Part shown: positions 46,191 to 58,405 of the stretch, piece by piece
Layout of the letters: each line of letters begins with the position of its first letter
Numbering within the stretch: position 1 is the stretch's first letter
The notes under the pieces: generated by a model
Databases searched by the model: none
What the model saw: the letters and a program-made list of their open reading frames with translations, nothing else
What the model was told of the DNA's origin: nothing
NCBI GenBank assembly: GCA_025529335.1
Contig: JAMYHX010000009.1
Span: 62,001 to 126,000, forward strand
Length of the DNA: 64,000 nt
Direction of reading: 5' to 3'
Origin: Rhizopus sp. PT2906
Lineage: Eukaryota > Mucoromycota > Mucoromycetes > Mucorales > Rhizopodaceae
Made by a program: the position numbers and the translations under genes

Positions 46191-47873
46191 TCTACTTTAT
46201 ATTGTATCTGATAAGAATAACTTATAACAATAATAAATAATCACATTGACCACATTAAACTATGCTGACAACGTTAATATCCCTATAAAACGCATAGACG
46301 TCTTATTTTATTAAGAATCTAATCCGCTTATCGTCGACTTAATTGTTTTTTGTTTTTTTTTTCAATAATGAAGCTGAAAACGAGTGTTTCGCGATGGAAG
46401 TCAGATCTTGCTCGGTCCCACTGAAAAAATGTATGACCTGTTTGCATACACTTATGTAAGTAAAAAAAAAATCTTGGTACATCAATACTCAGTTATCTGA
46501 TAAATATGCTTACTACTCATTTTGTAGGAAGCATTGTTGGGTTGATTGCTGTTGAAGAAGAAAGCGTGCTTTGTACTAATAGCTTTATGAACAATTAAAA
46601 AAAAATCTCCCTTTGCGTTAAAGGAGAGCATACAGACTATTAAATAACAGCTATATTTCAATTATATAAATTTCAAATATCTGGCATTTTACTATAAGTA
46701 TCGTAACGTATTCCTTGCCTTTGCTGTTGAAGTACATAAGATTGAGCTTTGAATATATTTTCGCTTTGTTTATTCTGAAGAGTGCAGTATTTTATTAATG
46801 CTGACCTGATAATGGAAATTCTCAAACAAACATGAAAGAAAACAAGAACAGTTTTTTAAATTATTTCACCTATCTTTACCCGTACTGTACATGTTGCATC
46901 ATCACACAGTATTGGTAAGGATGATATTGATAAAGAAGGAACACTTATTAAGAAATAAAAGGTAAATAAAACCAAATGTTACGCAAGTCTTAATCTGCGG
47001 CTACTTTCCCCGAAAATAAAGTCTCAGGACGCCATTTAACCGGTAAAAAAAGTGTGCGCTTGTATCTTCAACCAACTATTTGCTCATAATGCATATTTAC
47101 ATGTGGCTTTTATATTGATGCACCAAGAATATGAATGTGTAAAAATAAGAAATTCATGCTAAACGGCCAGCTTCTTTCTCCGACACATAGTGTATATGTA
47201 GGCGCACTATTTCTTTAATCTTGCACAAACGATAGCCAGTTTGTCATTTTTCGAAACCTGGATGGCATTTTCAGCATTATCAGCACACACATAAAACACC
47301 GATATTATTAAATTTATTAGCATCTGACCAATTACGCGCGTGTCTAGTAAAACAGCTCCCGAACATTTAGCCTCATTACTGTATACAATGTTATTGTAAT
47401 GCACATCTATTACTCTAAGTAACTATGATATACTTTAAGCACTATCTTTAGAGAATAATACCGCGTTTCTGACAACTTCATAATGTATTTACGAGACTAG
47501 ACGGATAAGAGGTATAAATAGGTGAGTAAACGTCCATTGTTATGATTGGCCGGCTAAATAAGCTTCTTACCTTTTTAGTACAGTACGCCGGTTTTTTTTT
47601 TTCCTGTGTGGCGTTGAAATAAACAAATGATTTTAAACTAAAAAAGGAAATCAGCTTACCAAATTTATCAGAAAAAAAAGGTAAACTTCCGACAGGCACT
47701 TTTCACGTCTCAAGGTGCAGATATGCCAAGCACACTAATTGAATAAGCTTTCTTTAATTTTAAGCCAGCAAAGAGGTTCGTGAAACATGGATGAAACTAT
47801 AAAAAGCATGACTTATGTACGCGTTTATTTTGTTTTCTTTCTATATTCAATTTAAAAACAAAGAATAGTAAAA
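46191..47873. other. Gene-poor region upstream of the CipC-like gene
   Basis: No intact gene. Frames at 47207-47404 and 47478-47699 (minus) have mixed composition and no known relative. The stretch probably also holds the 5' part of the Fanzor relic (immediately after 46190), which is too decayed to read. The CipC-like promoter occupies the final few hundred bases. Confidence 0.45.
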
Positions 47874-48297
47874 ATGTAAGTAATAGCGAACAGAAGAAGG
47901 CACACGATTGCTGATACTTATCGTGTATCTTAGGGGTCTCTTCTCTAGATTTAGCGAACAACACGAACAAGTTCAAAACACTCCTCATGAACACAAGGGC
48001 CATCTTAGCCACGAAGTCATCGCTGGTGCTGCTTCTTTTGAAGCTGTCAAGGCCTACAACGAACACTGTGAAAGAAACGGTAAGCCCGTTGACCATGCTA
48101 CTGCCAAGGCCCTCCTTGCTGGCTTTGCTGGTGCCGCTTTGGACAAGTTGTAAGTATAGAACGGTGTAAAGACATCAGTCAATATTTACATTATGTATAG
48201 GATCGAAACTAAGGGTCTTGACTTCATTGACAAGCAAAAGGCCAAGCACGAAGCTGAATCTCAAGCCAAGGAATACTATGAAGTCGAACACTCCTAA
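47874..48297 (+). CDS. CipC-like (DUF3759) stress protein with intron-split start codon
   Basis: Exons 47874-47875 (AT), 47934-48149 and 48201-48297 give 104 aa. The family pattern is clear: H-E-V-I-A-G-A-A-S-F-E-A-V-K-A-Y, G-K-P-V-D-H-A-T-A-K-A-L-L-A-G-F-A-G-A, then E-T-K-G-L-D-F-I-D. This is the CipC/DUF3759 group of small soluble fungal proteins, first known from antibiotic-induced protein in Aspergillus; the biochemical role is unknown. The second exon has no suitable ATG of its own; AT|gtaagt at 47874-47877 and acceptor tag at 47931-47933 rebuild ATG-GGT-CTC, giving M-G-L-F as in the family. Codon use (GCT/GCC, AAG, GGT, AAC) is much more biased and GC-richer than in neighbours, suggesting strong expression. 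Confidence 0.85.
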
Positions 48298-48385
48298 ATC
48301 GTGTGTATACCACTGTATCATAAATAAATAAGTCATACTTCTTCAAAGAAGAATGTTTATATCAAACTGTTTATTTGTTTATTTT

Positions 48386-50873
48386 TTATAATGTTTGAAA
48401 GTCAATCATGGTCAATTTCTCATCATCAAGTCTTTTCCACGTTGTTAGGACTTGGCCATGTTGACTCAGTTTAATTATCCTCGAACGTCTTGGCCAGCCC
48501 ATATGTGCAGCGCCATAACCTCCGACACCTGCTCCTCCCGCATAACATAATTGGATACCTTCTTTTTCTAGGCAAAAGTCATTAACATGATCGCGACCAC
48601 TAAAAAATGTGTTATAAAGAAAAATAATCCATAAATATGTGAACATACCAGCTTGCTATCTTAATAGCCTTGGCTATACAGGAAAAAAGAGTTAACAGGG
48701 ATATAAACAGTCAAGGGATAAAGTACCTTGTTTGAAGTAGTCTAGCGTAGATAATTCGTTCTTTGGTGTTGACACAGACTCACGTGCATCGCCTAATCTT
48801 GGATACTCATCATGGTACTCCCTTTTGAATTGAATAAGATAAGTTACATTATAGTCATTTTCTTACCAGACGGGAGCATAAAAGAAAATGGCTGCATTTG
48901 GATTAGAATTCTGCTTTTGAAACTCTAAATCGGATTGTACAACCCATTCTAGCTGTTCCTTTTGAATCGCGTTCACTTGTACGTCACCCATAGTTTGCAA
49001 AGGAGAATCCAAGAAATAAAGTGTAAAATCATGGGTACTAAAGTACTTGGTTATTACTTTTATAAAGAAAGTCTTTCAACCTACGCTGCTCTTGTCCCAT
49101 TGGTATAAATCTTTTGGATATAGTTCCCGACGCCTGGTAGTTCGGCAGGTCCTTGTTCGATCAAGGAGTAAGGAATTCGTCTCATCACTTCTACGAGCTC
49201 TTCTCGGCTCAGCTCATTTTTATCATCATGTTCTCCAAACACAGCAGCCTTTTTTGAGTGTTAAAAATTAATATATCAAATGTGGTGTACACTTACCCAA
49301 GGAATTTTCTTTTGAACCACGAGACTTGTAAACTTGAACACAGCAGCTCTCGCGTCACTAACGCCTATTTGGGTCTGTTAGTATACAGTGTTTGTGTGAG
49401 TCTATTGGTATTTTTGTCTTTACCTGCCGCATTAATATTGTCACCAGAAAATACCACTAAATTAGGAAGTTCTCTATCCAACAGTTTGCTTATGTATTCA
49501 ATCGTCGTATCGTCTCCTTTACAATCAAACTACGTATATGCTCATCCAGTGAATATAGAAAAGATTCAACACATTATAAATATTACCTCAGATGGCACGT
49601 CTCGACAGACACCTTTTTCATTGGTAAAATGTAAATCTGCTATCTGCAATATCTTGAACTCTCCTTCTTGATCAAACTCTAGTCTGCGCACCGTTGGGGA
49701 TTCTTAGAAAAACAAAGATGGTTAACTATGGTCTCTTTTATATTATATACATACCTTGGTATCCCTTCTTTATGTACAGATAGGTTGGTTCACCAAACCC
49801 ATCCTTTCCGTTATTGGCACTATTCAAGTTCACAGGGATCTGCTCCCACCCAAACGGAGTTACCGGTCGCGGTCCAAACTGTATAGCAAGGTCTTGTATC
49901 GCGTTTTTGATATCATTGGAAGTTTTGTACCATAGATAAATGTCGTCTCCTCGTAAAGTGACTGAATTCAAGTTGACGTCTACCTTAGTATAACCCTCTG
50001 GCGTTGATTGATCATTCAGCAAAACGACAATACTGTGTAGATGCAACTTAATACAACTGGGCCTTGAGTGTTCACTTACTTACTCTGTTACAGGCTCCTT
50101 TGCTTTTTCTCTCTTGTAAAATAGATATACGCTCATACCTACAACAACGCCCTTATTCAAGTCCTTCTCAACTCTTTCCCAGCCCTAAAGATGGTGTTAC
50201 TACTATTCTTTTTTGTTGTTGTTGTTGTTGTTGTTGTTTATTGGTGGATATCCTAAAAGGATTACCTACATCCATATAACAATTTGATGTAAAACACTGT
50301 TTTGCAGTGATAGCAGTAATGGGATCTAATAGATGTCAAAGTCTTCATCTCTCTTCTTTTTTCATGTCTTTTACCTTTGGGACCATCCTGGCTATAATAC
50401 ATGAATAAATGATACCCATCCACGCCGTCATTTAAATCAACAGGTATTCTTGTATACTCTGGAGCCACACTAGGCCCACTTCCTTCCTTCACAATGATTG
50501 AGCTGATAGGGTTTTTGGATATACTTGTATCCTTTGTATAATAAAGCCAAAGTGGAGATCGTCCTTGCTCCTGATCTTCCATCTCATTCAAATCAACGTC
50601 TAATCTTGTCCATCTGGCAGTGTCTGAAATGACTGTTGTATTTGTGTTTCGAACGATCTGTATATCAGTGATGGGATCTTCTCTGGGATCTTGTTTGAGA
50701 TGCATAAATATGGACTTTGCCCCTTTGACGCCTAAATTCAAATCTGTCGAGATCCTTTTGTATCCAGCATAGTTGGGACATGCGTGGTTTGAGTCACAAG
50801 ATACAAGCTTGATGTCTGTAATATACGCGTAAACTATTGAAATGCAGAGCAAAACAAGCAGAACGGTCACCAT
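48386..50873 (-). CDS. Secreted/vacuolar metallophosphatase with repeated beta modules (Dcr2-like)
   Basis: A many-exon gene from M-V-T-V-L-L-V-L-L-C-I-S-I-V-Y-A (signal peptide, start 50873) to TAA at 48386. The N-terminal half contains about six repeats with the pattern 'D-L-N ... Y-L-Y-Y': S-T-D-L-N, D-V-D-L-N, P-V-D-L-N, E-K-D-L-N, V-N-L-N and another V-N-L-N, resembling MABP/Vps62 modules. The phosphatase half has I-A-D-L-H-F, F-S-G-D-N-I-N and F-G-E-H-D-D, then C-G-R-D-H-V-N-D-F-C, the metal-ligand blocks of calcineurin-like phosphoesterases. In yeast Dcr2 the domain order is similar and it acts on Ire1 and cell cycle entry. The usual G-N-H-D is G-E-H-D and G-H-D-H is G-R-D-H here, so activity needs testing. 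Tail to tail with the CipC-like gene, 88 bp apart. Confidence 0.8.
50213..50239. repeat. (TTG)n trinucleotide repeat in an intron
   Basis: About nine TTG units lie inside an intron of the Dcr2-like gene. Similar (TTG)n on the plus strand at 9752-9772 encodes the threonine run in the WHIM gene. Confidence 0.8.
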
Positions 50874-52430
50874 AAGTTTGAGTATTACAAGACAGAAAAA
50901 AAAAATGTTGCAAGTATGTGTGCATTACCCGTTTCTGTATTTGAAATCTGATATGTTATCCTATCCCCCTTTCTATGAGATACATTCTCAAGTGGAAATG
51001 AAGATTCGATTGGTTAAGGGCTTATTGTAGTAACCATGGTAACATATTAACTCCGTCATGTTCCTTTCATGGGCTAGATTGTCACAGCGTGAGAAAGAAT
51101 GGTATCTCGGATCAAAAAGACGTTGGGCATGCTTGTATCTGACTCTAATGAAATTGATAGTGAATAGAATAACGAGTCGTTCACATTACAATTAACATTC
51201 AGTCGACTTTGCTATTGCGTATCCGAGCAGGATGTAGCTTACTGTCAAAACATCCTTTGTCTACAAGAGGGGCCAGTTTCTGGCGACAAAAAAGCTTCAT
51301 AGTCACTTGCTTGGCTCTTTAGAATCTTAGTCATCACTTAGATAATAATATAAAGAGTACCTATGGACACTGCCATATAAAAAGGGAGATATAAACAATT
51401 ATAAACAAAATAATGGATAATCTTATGTCAAAAGAAGTGTCGTCATTCACCATAAAGGATAGGAAAAGGGAAGGTTAGGTTAAAAGTTTATCACCAGCAC
51501 CAGTTTTTTCAAATGTGAATCTCAGCCATGATTTTAATGGCCGAAGACCCTTATTCCCTTAATCCCTAAGCTCAGAGAAAGGGAGAAAGGGAGAAAGAGA
51601 GAGAGAAGAAAGATAAAGAATTAATCACTCTAATCAAAATGAGATTATTCTAAAGATAAGATAATTATCTATTTAAGGTAGTTATTCCCTTGACTCATCT
51701 TAAATATATAAATGGCTACCTTTTTTTTTCATCCTTTTCCCCGGATTTTATAAGTGTTCTCCAGCCTTGTGAACCAAAGATAGTTGATCCATTTGAATTG
51801 ATTTCTTTTTTTTTCTTGTTTAACATTGATTGATAAACATTCTCGATAGATATTCAAACACCTTAAATCTTAATACTAGGATAACTTTGCTCTAGAACTT
51901 ACGATAACAAGTCTCTTTGAATAGAAAAAAATTACAATAGGTGTAACCTCCGCATTTTTTTGTTGCGGGGATGGAGAAAGACGGAGCAACTGGGCATTGA
52001 TTTGTATATTCTGCTACTCAATCATGTGATGACCCGTAAGAGACAAAGAAAAAGACACACTAGGGCACAAGAGGTGCACAGTTTAAAATTAAAGCAGTGA
52101 CAGCATCCTGCATATCATGTTTCATTCATAAAATCTATAGCATGGCTTTTGATACACTTTATCTCTCCCTGCTTTTTTCAATCAAAGAAGAAAGAGAGAA
52201 TGCAGTACCCGTCATTTGAGGATACTCAGTATGTTTATATAATACATTGTATATAAACTGATTTGAAGTTCGGGCCTTGATGTGAAAAATAATAAAAAAC
52301 CATTGTTAAAATTCTTTTTTTTTTCTTTCTTTCTCTTTTTATTTTATCCCCTCCTTCCCTTCTCTCTCTCTTTCTCTCTCTTTTCCTTTCTCTTTATTCT
52401 CTCATAATAGACTATTGATAATAATAAATT
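50874..52430. promoter_or_regulatory. Long intergenic region between Dcr2-like and WRKY-like genes
   Basis: No gene is supported over 1.5 kb. It contains a GA-rich tract at about 51575-51615 and strong pyrimidine tracts at 52310-52400 (ttctttctctc type) just upstream of the WRKY-like start. Divergent orientation puts both promoters here. Confidence 0.45.
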
Positions 52431-54207
52431 ATGAGAAATAACCTTTCCTTCTCATTTGATGAATATACCAACAATGACAGTGATTCTAATAAAATGCAAA
52501 GGAATACAGGTTATAATTACAGTCCATTTATTATCTCTATTTATTTATTTTCCCTTTTTCTTGTCTTGTAGATTTACTACCTTCGACAACAAGTAATAAT
52601 GAATCATTCGTCAACAATACCAATCGGCAAGGGACAACAATACAAACCACAGAGCCTGATCAAAGCAATAGAATAGACCAAACAAGTACAGTACAAGATA
52701 ATTCACCCGAGACAGTATCATGGAGCCTGTCTAAAATAGTTCAACAATATGGTTCACAGCCTGAAATACTAGAACTTATTCTTTTAAGCAAAATAGAGGA
52801 AGACCGTCGAAGAGCAGAGGAAGCAAAACTTAAGCAAAAAGAATTAGACTATCTGATATCTAACGGAAGTATATGTTCTTCTAGCAGCAATATTGGCGAA
52901 GACACTGCATATACAAGTAAACCAACCAAAAAAAAAAATGCGTATATTACTTATAAAACTCATATTGTTCACACTAGACAATAATAGTCGCTCAAGGCTA
53001 AGTGATCCAACAGATGCCCTCGCGTTTTACCATGCTCGCTTCAACGATGGGATGCGAAGACAATCCAGTGATACTGTCCTTCATACTAAAAAGGATTATT
53101 TTTCATTATCTCAGACACGCCAACTTCATTTTCCTGATTCGGCCAAGAAAAAGCATAAAAATGATATTTACCCTCAGACCAGTCCTTATGCTTCCGTCAA
53201 TCATAATCTTCAACTACAACCACTAGAGCAGCTTAACATCGCACGCAGATACTCACAGGGTGGTTCTTCCAGCCTGTACCGGAGACCGCTCTCATTTTCA
53301 GAACAAAGTTCTTCCCAGACTAAGGTCCACACTAGAAGCAGTAGAAGCAGTAGCAACAGCAGTAGTAGCAGTAGCAGTAACGCCTTGAATATCAGCTCTA
53401 GTCTTTTCAACCCCACTTATACCCAAGCTTTTCCTTCTGATTTTCGTCAAGAGAAGGCATTAGCAGCCACTGAATCGATTAAGGCTATGGATAAAATGCC
53501 TGATAATAACAATCAAGAACTAGCAATAATAAATTCAAAGTAAGCTCAGTATCCTGCAAACACGTACCCCCTACACTTGTCTAATATATCAAATTACATA
53601 GTATGTTACCTATCGATCTCAAGGGCAAACAAGTGGAAGGTCACCGTCGAGAACAGAGCAGCCATAGTCAATTATCAGAAACACAACATGCAGTAAACAG
53701 TCTAAGTATCGCTGAACAACCATTTGTCGAAAAAAGCGAGACTCATCCGGAAGCTGTAAATACCTCTCATGAACTGCTCCATGGAAGCACATCCCTAGCG
53801 ACAAACAATGCGATAGATGTTCACAGGCACTTAAAACTACCATTACCACCTCACCCACAGGCAAATCAGACAACGATTGACCTGCTCAGTCGAACAAGGC
53901 GAAAGAAACGAGAAATGCAACCAATCACAATGATTATCGAAACACGAGAGTTTCCCTACAAGGACCAGTATGAATGGAAAAATAATGGAAATACAGTGAA
54001 TAAGAACTCAGGTCGAAGAAGTATTTACTATAAATGTTCAAATAGCAAACTGGTATTAGACATAAAATACATATGGAATATTAAATAACTTAAATCTTTA
54101 CTTAGGGATGCTCAGTGAATAAAACGGTGACATTCAAGGAGAATGGAGAGTATCTAATAAAATACCGCGGAAACCATATTGACGCATGCAAAAAGGCAAA
54201 TTCGTAG
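52431..54207 (+). CDS. WRKY-like zinc finger (WRKY-GCM1/FLYWCH superfamily) transcription factor candidate
   Basis: Five exons (52431-52509, 52572-52916, 52978-53539, 53602-54052, 54106-54207) give 512 aa. Most of the protein is polar, Ser/Gln/Asn-rich and likely disordered, with a short charged helix at about residues 80-110 and a run of 14 mostly Ser codons (AGT/AGC) in exon 3. The C-terminal 60 residues form the domain: Y-E-W-K-N-N-G-N-T-V-N-K, R-R-S-I-Y-Y-K-C-S-N, G-C-S-V-N-K-T-V and Y-R-G-N-H. This follows a plant WRKY domain position by position (W..G..V, RSYYKC, GCPVRKxV, Y.G.H), with the WRKYGQK heptad changed to W-K-N-N-G-N-T. The last intron (53 bases) splits the domain right before G-C, a boundary also described for plant WRKY genes in similar places. 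R-R-K-K-R upstream may be a nuclear signal. Confidence 0.75.
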
Positions 54208-56670
54208 GCGTGCCTCCTTTTTTTTGTTTTCGTTTGTCATGGTTTCTAGGCTCTCTCTCTTTCTTTCTTTTTATTGTGTTGTAAATATATGAAAATGTAA
54301 TTTAGTACTTTATAAATAAAACTATGGACACAATCCTTTGTATAGATAATATTAAAAGAATGACAGACTTGGCTAAACGGGAATATACGTAATACAGATG
54401 AGTAGTCTTGTAAATATAAATGTAGCTTATCTGCATAAGATTAGATTCAAAGGCAAAAATCAAGCTTTAACTCAAAGACAAGCATCTTTAAAATAAGCAG
54501 CTTAATTTCGGGTTGTTTATAAATATCAACCGAATGATGTATGGTTTATTCTCTAAAGCACCCACTCCCAAAAAGCATCAAACAGAAAGAGAATAGCAAT
54601 AGTTTTGATGAAAGAGTAAGGGCCTTTGACGTAATCTATTTTACAAAATGTTACAACTGGAATTGGGGTTTGAGTGTAACAGACGTAGTCATTTTCACGA
54701 GCCTTAGTGTGCTTAACCGGACTATAATCCAGAACATCCATGGGCTGCAAAACACTTGATTTGGAAGACAGGAATTAAGAACGTGGTGTATATTCAAACT
54801 CATTTGAATGGTGCCAGAGCCTATCGCTCCTATTTCTTTCTCTTGTCTGTGTTATTACAGCCGTGTGTTTACGCAGATTCAAACTCTATTTGGAAATATA
54901 AATAATAATTTCCAAATGGAAGCATGGTGCCTCAAATGGTTCGCTCCTATCCAATTCATGTCAATAAAGAGTGTAGCGGAAGGCTAAAAATATTTCGAGA
55001 TCAACAGTAAAAAAAAAGCAAGTAAGGAAAAAAAAAAGTCTACATTATTCTAGCCAAATCTATAAAGTAAACATTTCAATGCCTTTATCCAAGTCGTAAT
55101 GATGGTAATAGTAGGTTATAAGAAGAGGATGAGTATACCTGATTGTGCTGTATGATATGTGGCCAGCTAACGGAAGTATCATGACGTGTATTAGAAGAAG
55201 CAGGGCCCCGCAGGAAGTCGGCGTAGGAAATCGATGTATTGCTTCAGGCCAAGTTTGGAATAAATTTCCGATGTTGCCATAATAATAGTCAAACATCCCG
55301 TCTCAACATCTTTTTTATCGCAAAGGTCTCGTTGTTTATCAATATCAAACACTGATAAGCCGTGATCTATCTTGACACTCTCCTGTTCCTGTCTAGCTCG
55401 AGGTTATAAACCATGGGGCGACTGTATATTAAAATTTCCTTTAGAATAGCTCATCAGCTTTATCAATGCATGGATCGATTGTCATTAAAGTTTCACAGGT
55501 ATAGCCATCCTTAAGGTATCACAAGTGTTGCTAGTATTCTAGACTGATCCCTCGGTTGAAGTAGCCCTTGAGAGCTAGGCTTAAATTACTTGCTGTTGAG
55601 TACTTCATTGGCGTTATCTTTAAGTGTTCGATTCTATATTATGAATTTCAGATATGATTTAAAGCAAACTGTCTCACTTTTACCTGTTCTCCTCTCCTCC
55701 GTCGATCGATTGCGAAGTCATCGCTGATAAATGTTTTTATGCTTCCAGGCTCGCAATGCTAGAACATTACTGGCTAACACTTTTGATATCTACTCGGTTG
55801 AGAGCTTTTGTTCGCGAATTAAAGACCATGAATACCAGAAGAAGACATGTGCTACATGTATTTAAGGCACTTGAGTAATTATTACTACTGGAAGCATAAA
55901 TAATTAAGCGTTAGAGCTATTCTACCCATCATTAAATAACGCCGCTCCATAAAATTAACTTGAAGAGTTGGCAAGTTATAAACCATTGATTGGCTACTAC
56001 TTTGAGACTGACTGACAAAAAAAGATCCAAAACAACTAAGCTGCTTGATATTCTATATTTGATGTATCTTTGTTTCCAGAAGTATAAGGATGAAATGTAA
56101 AGATATACAATCTTTCGAGATCAGCACTGATGTAGAGAAATAACATTCATGTCTATTCAGATATGTCGCAAACTAGGCAGATTACTTTAATTTGAAAGGC
56201 TATGGCGTTTTCTTAAGTTTAAATCCAGAAATCTCCTGATAGCTTCTATACTGATAAGATGTGCTTTATCGCTGATCCTGTTTTATATCTCATTGGTAAA
56301 TTCATGCCGTTATTTTTAATGGGTAATCTTTTTCTGCAATACAACCTTTTATGTATTTATCATGCTGATTGAGCATTTCAAATAGCGCTTTTCTTAAAGA
56401 GGTACTCACAAGACATTTCGATTGAGAATTTGCTTTTAAAAGGATATGATAGCCATATGTATTGCCAATCTTCATACACGACATCGTCATGTTATCAATT
56501 GATGCCATTGGGTTGACACAAGTCTTCTTTTTTTCTTTTTTTTTTTTTTTTTAAAAAGCTGACATAAGGAATGCAATTACCAATAAGATGTTGCCTTTTT
56601 ATTTAAAAGAGCGCATATCAAAAAAGCATCTAAGCTTTATTTGGGCAAATTCCTCTTTGGCTTGTGAATT
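54208..56670. promoter_or_regulatory. 2.5-kb region upstream of white collar 2
   Basis: No intact gene recognised. Frames at 54541-54759 (plus), 55060-55296 (minus) and 56302-56508 (minus) exceed 65 codons but have no visible family or splice partners. On the plus strand near 55215-55260 a piece reads R-C-I-A-S-G-Q-V-W-N-K, faintly like a zinc ribbon plus 'WNR' motif, so another Fanzor trace is possible but not supported. A T-tract lies at 56529-56553, about 120 bp before the start of the WC-2 gene. Confidence 0.4.
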
Positions 56671-57777
56671 ATGGAAACTGTCCAAACAGATGGCAACAAT
56701 GACAACAACGACAACCAAGTGATGAAGCTCAGAATGGGCAGTTCATTTGGCGAGTTCACGCGACGCAAAAACTGGTCACAGAGCATACTAGACGCCATTC
56801 GAGATGTTGTTCACGTACTGTCTTCTGATCTTCACATCCTTTATTGTTCTGATGCCTCGAGTGAAATTTTAGGATATAAGCCTGGCGAGATAGTTGGTCA
56901 CCTTTTCACTGAATTTATTCATGTGGACAATGTTGATAATTTCGTTCGTAATTTCCGATTGGCACATGAAAAGATGAATATATTCAGAATATGTTACAGA
57001 TTTCTTCGCAAGGATGGCAAATATGCTACTCTAGAAACTCGAGGCCAGTTCTATAAGACGTCATTTTTCGGAAATGCGCGACGTATACCAACTGAGGCTT
57101 CACAGTCGATTGATAGTATCCTTGATTTAAAAATGGAGAATGAAATGCTAAAAAGAAAGCTGGCAGCCCTTAAAAGGCAACGGCAAAGGAAGAAATCCTC
57201 TAGTGAAGAAAAAGATCTGTCTAATGCACAATCATTGGCAGAAGATGAAAGTGGCGAAGACTATTCTAATGATGAGATGGATATGCCTGCTCAATCATCA
57301 CTTGTCTATGCTCAAGGTGTTAGTCCTTATCATAATATCTCAGATAGCTTGTCTTTGTTTACTGGATTACGATATGATCTGGGCGAGCGATCGATGGGCA
57401 TTTCGATGGGACTGTGTAGCGGTGATCTAACAAACGTTAACGAGTCACCAACGAGTGTTCCATTTGTTGAGAATGCGGAAATACAAGAAGAGAATGATGA
57501 GCCCAGATCAAAAAAGGTAGCTAATGCCAAAAGGTAACATTGGGTTTCTTATTCTTTCCCTTGTAGCAAAAACGAATGAGTAATCGATCAGAAGGGATAA
57601 AGATATGTACCAATTGTGATACGACTGAATCGCCTGAATGGAGAAAAGGTCCACTAGGACCAAAGACGTAAGCAATGTTTACATGTTATTAATTCTTATG
57701 ACTAATGAAACATCAGTTTATGTAATGCCTGTGGTTTAAGATGGTCCAAGAGAAAGAGACAAGGACATCAGGAATAA
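56671..57777 (+). CDS. WC-2: White collar 2-like PAS-GATA photoreceptor partner
   Basis: Three exons (56671-57516, 57567-57667, 57717-57777) give 335 aa. A PAS domain spans about residues 30-130 (V-L-S-S-D-L-H-I-L-Y-C-S-D-A-S-S-E-I-L-G-Y). It is followed by a coiled-coil and basic segment (K-R-Q-R-Q-R-K-K) and an acidic region. The C-terminal GATA zinc finger reads C-T-N-C-D-T-T-E-S-P-E-W-R-K-G-P-L-G-P-K-T and L-C-N-A-C-G-L-R-W-S-K, with the C-x2-C-x18-C-x2-C spacing. In fungi WC-2 pairs with the LOV protein WC-1 to drive blue-light genes; Mucorales carry several copies of each. The donor gtagct at 57517 is needed to keep frame; the nearby gtaaca at 57535 would give a stop. The protein has no transactivation glutamine tract. 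Confidence 0.9.
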
Positions 57778-58405
57778 AATTTTATTAACTATTTAGAATT
57801 CTCTTTTTGCATAAAAAAAATAAACCAAGCATGGTTTTCGGCAATAGCATCAGAATATACCATCTGTTTTTAATATCCCTTTTTAACCCTAATTTCCTTT
57901 TCTGCATAAATCAAAATAAAAATTTGTTGTACAAAGTCAGCAATAAGCATGAAACTGTCTGTGTATGTCAATAGCAACTGATTACCAAAAATAATAGTTA
58001 TCCGGAACGGAGCATCGGAATGCTGTAGTCAATGCAGAAAACCAAAAACTTGGTACTTGTCAATGGACTTTAAAGACTTTTCTATCATGTTTCTTCCGTT
58101 CCTTTGGTAACAAGTGCATGATAGGCTAGACCCTTCCCTCGTACGATTTCTGCAAAAAAATAAAATAAATTAAATTCAGACATGTCTCAGCTTATGTGAG
58201 CTAATCAAATTGCAGAAAACAATGCAGAATATTTTCCCTGAAAAAAAAAAAATTGGATTACAGCGTCTCCGCTGATTGAATAAGCAAACGTTTTCTTTTT
58301 ATTGGTTCTGTAACGCGCGAAGGTTGCCGAGACATTGGTATAAATAAAAGGATAGTTTATCTTGAAAGAAGGGATCATTATTTTACTACATCTTCTTTAT
58401 TTAAT
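57778..58405. other. Intergenic region
   Basis: No gene is seen. It is AT-rich with a short A-tract at about 58242-58252. Confidence 0.45.

Noticed and set aside
53340..53385. AGC/AGT tandem repeat as a CRISPR or satellite
   Set aside because: It is a serine codon run inside an exon that keeps frame; unit size and context do not fit an array.
55060..55296. Minus-strand frame of 78 codons upstream of WC-2
   Set aside because: Composition is irregular, no splice partner or family is visible, and it lies in apparently decayed sequence.
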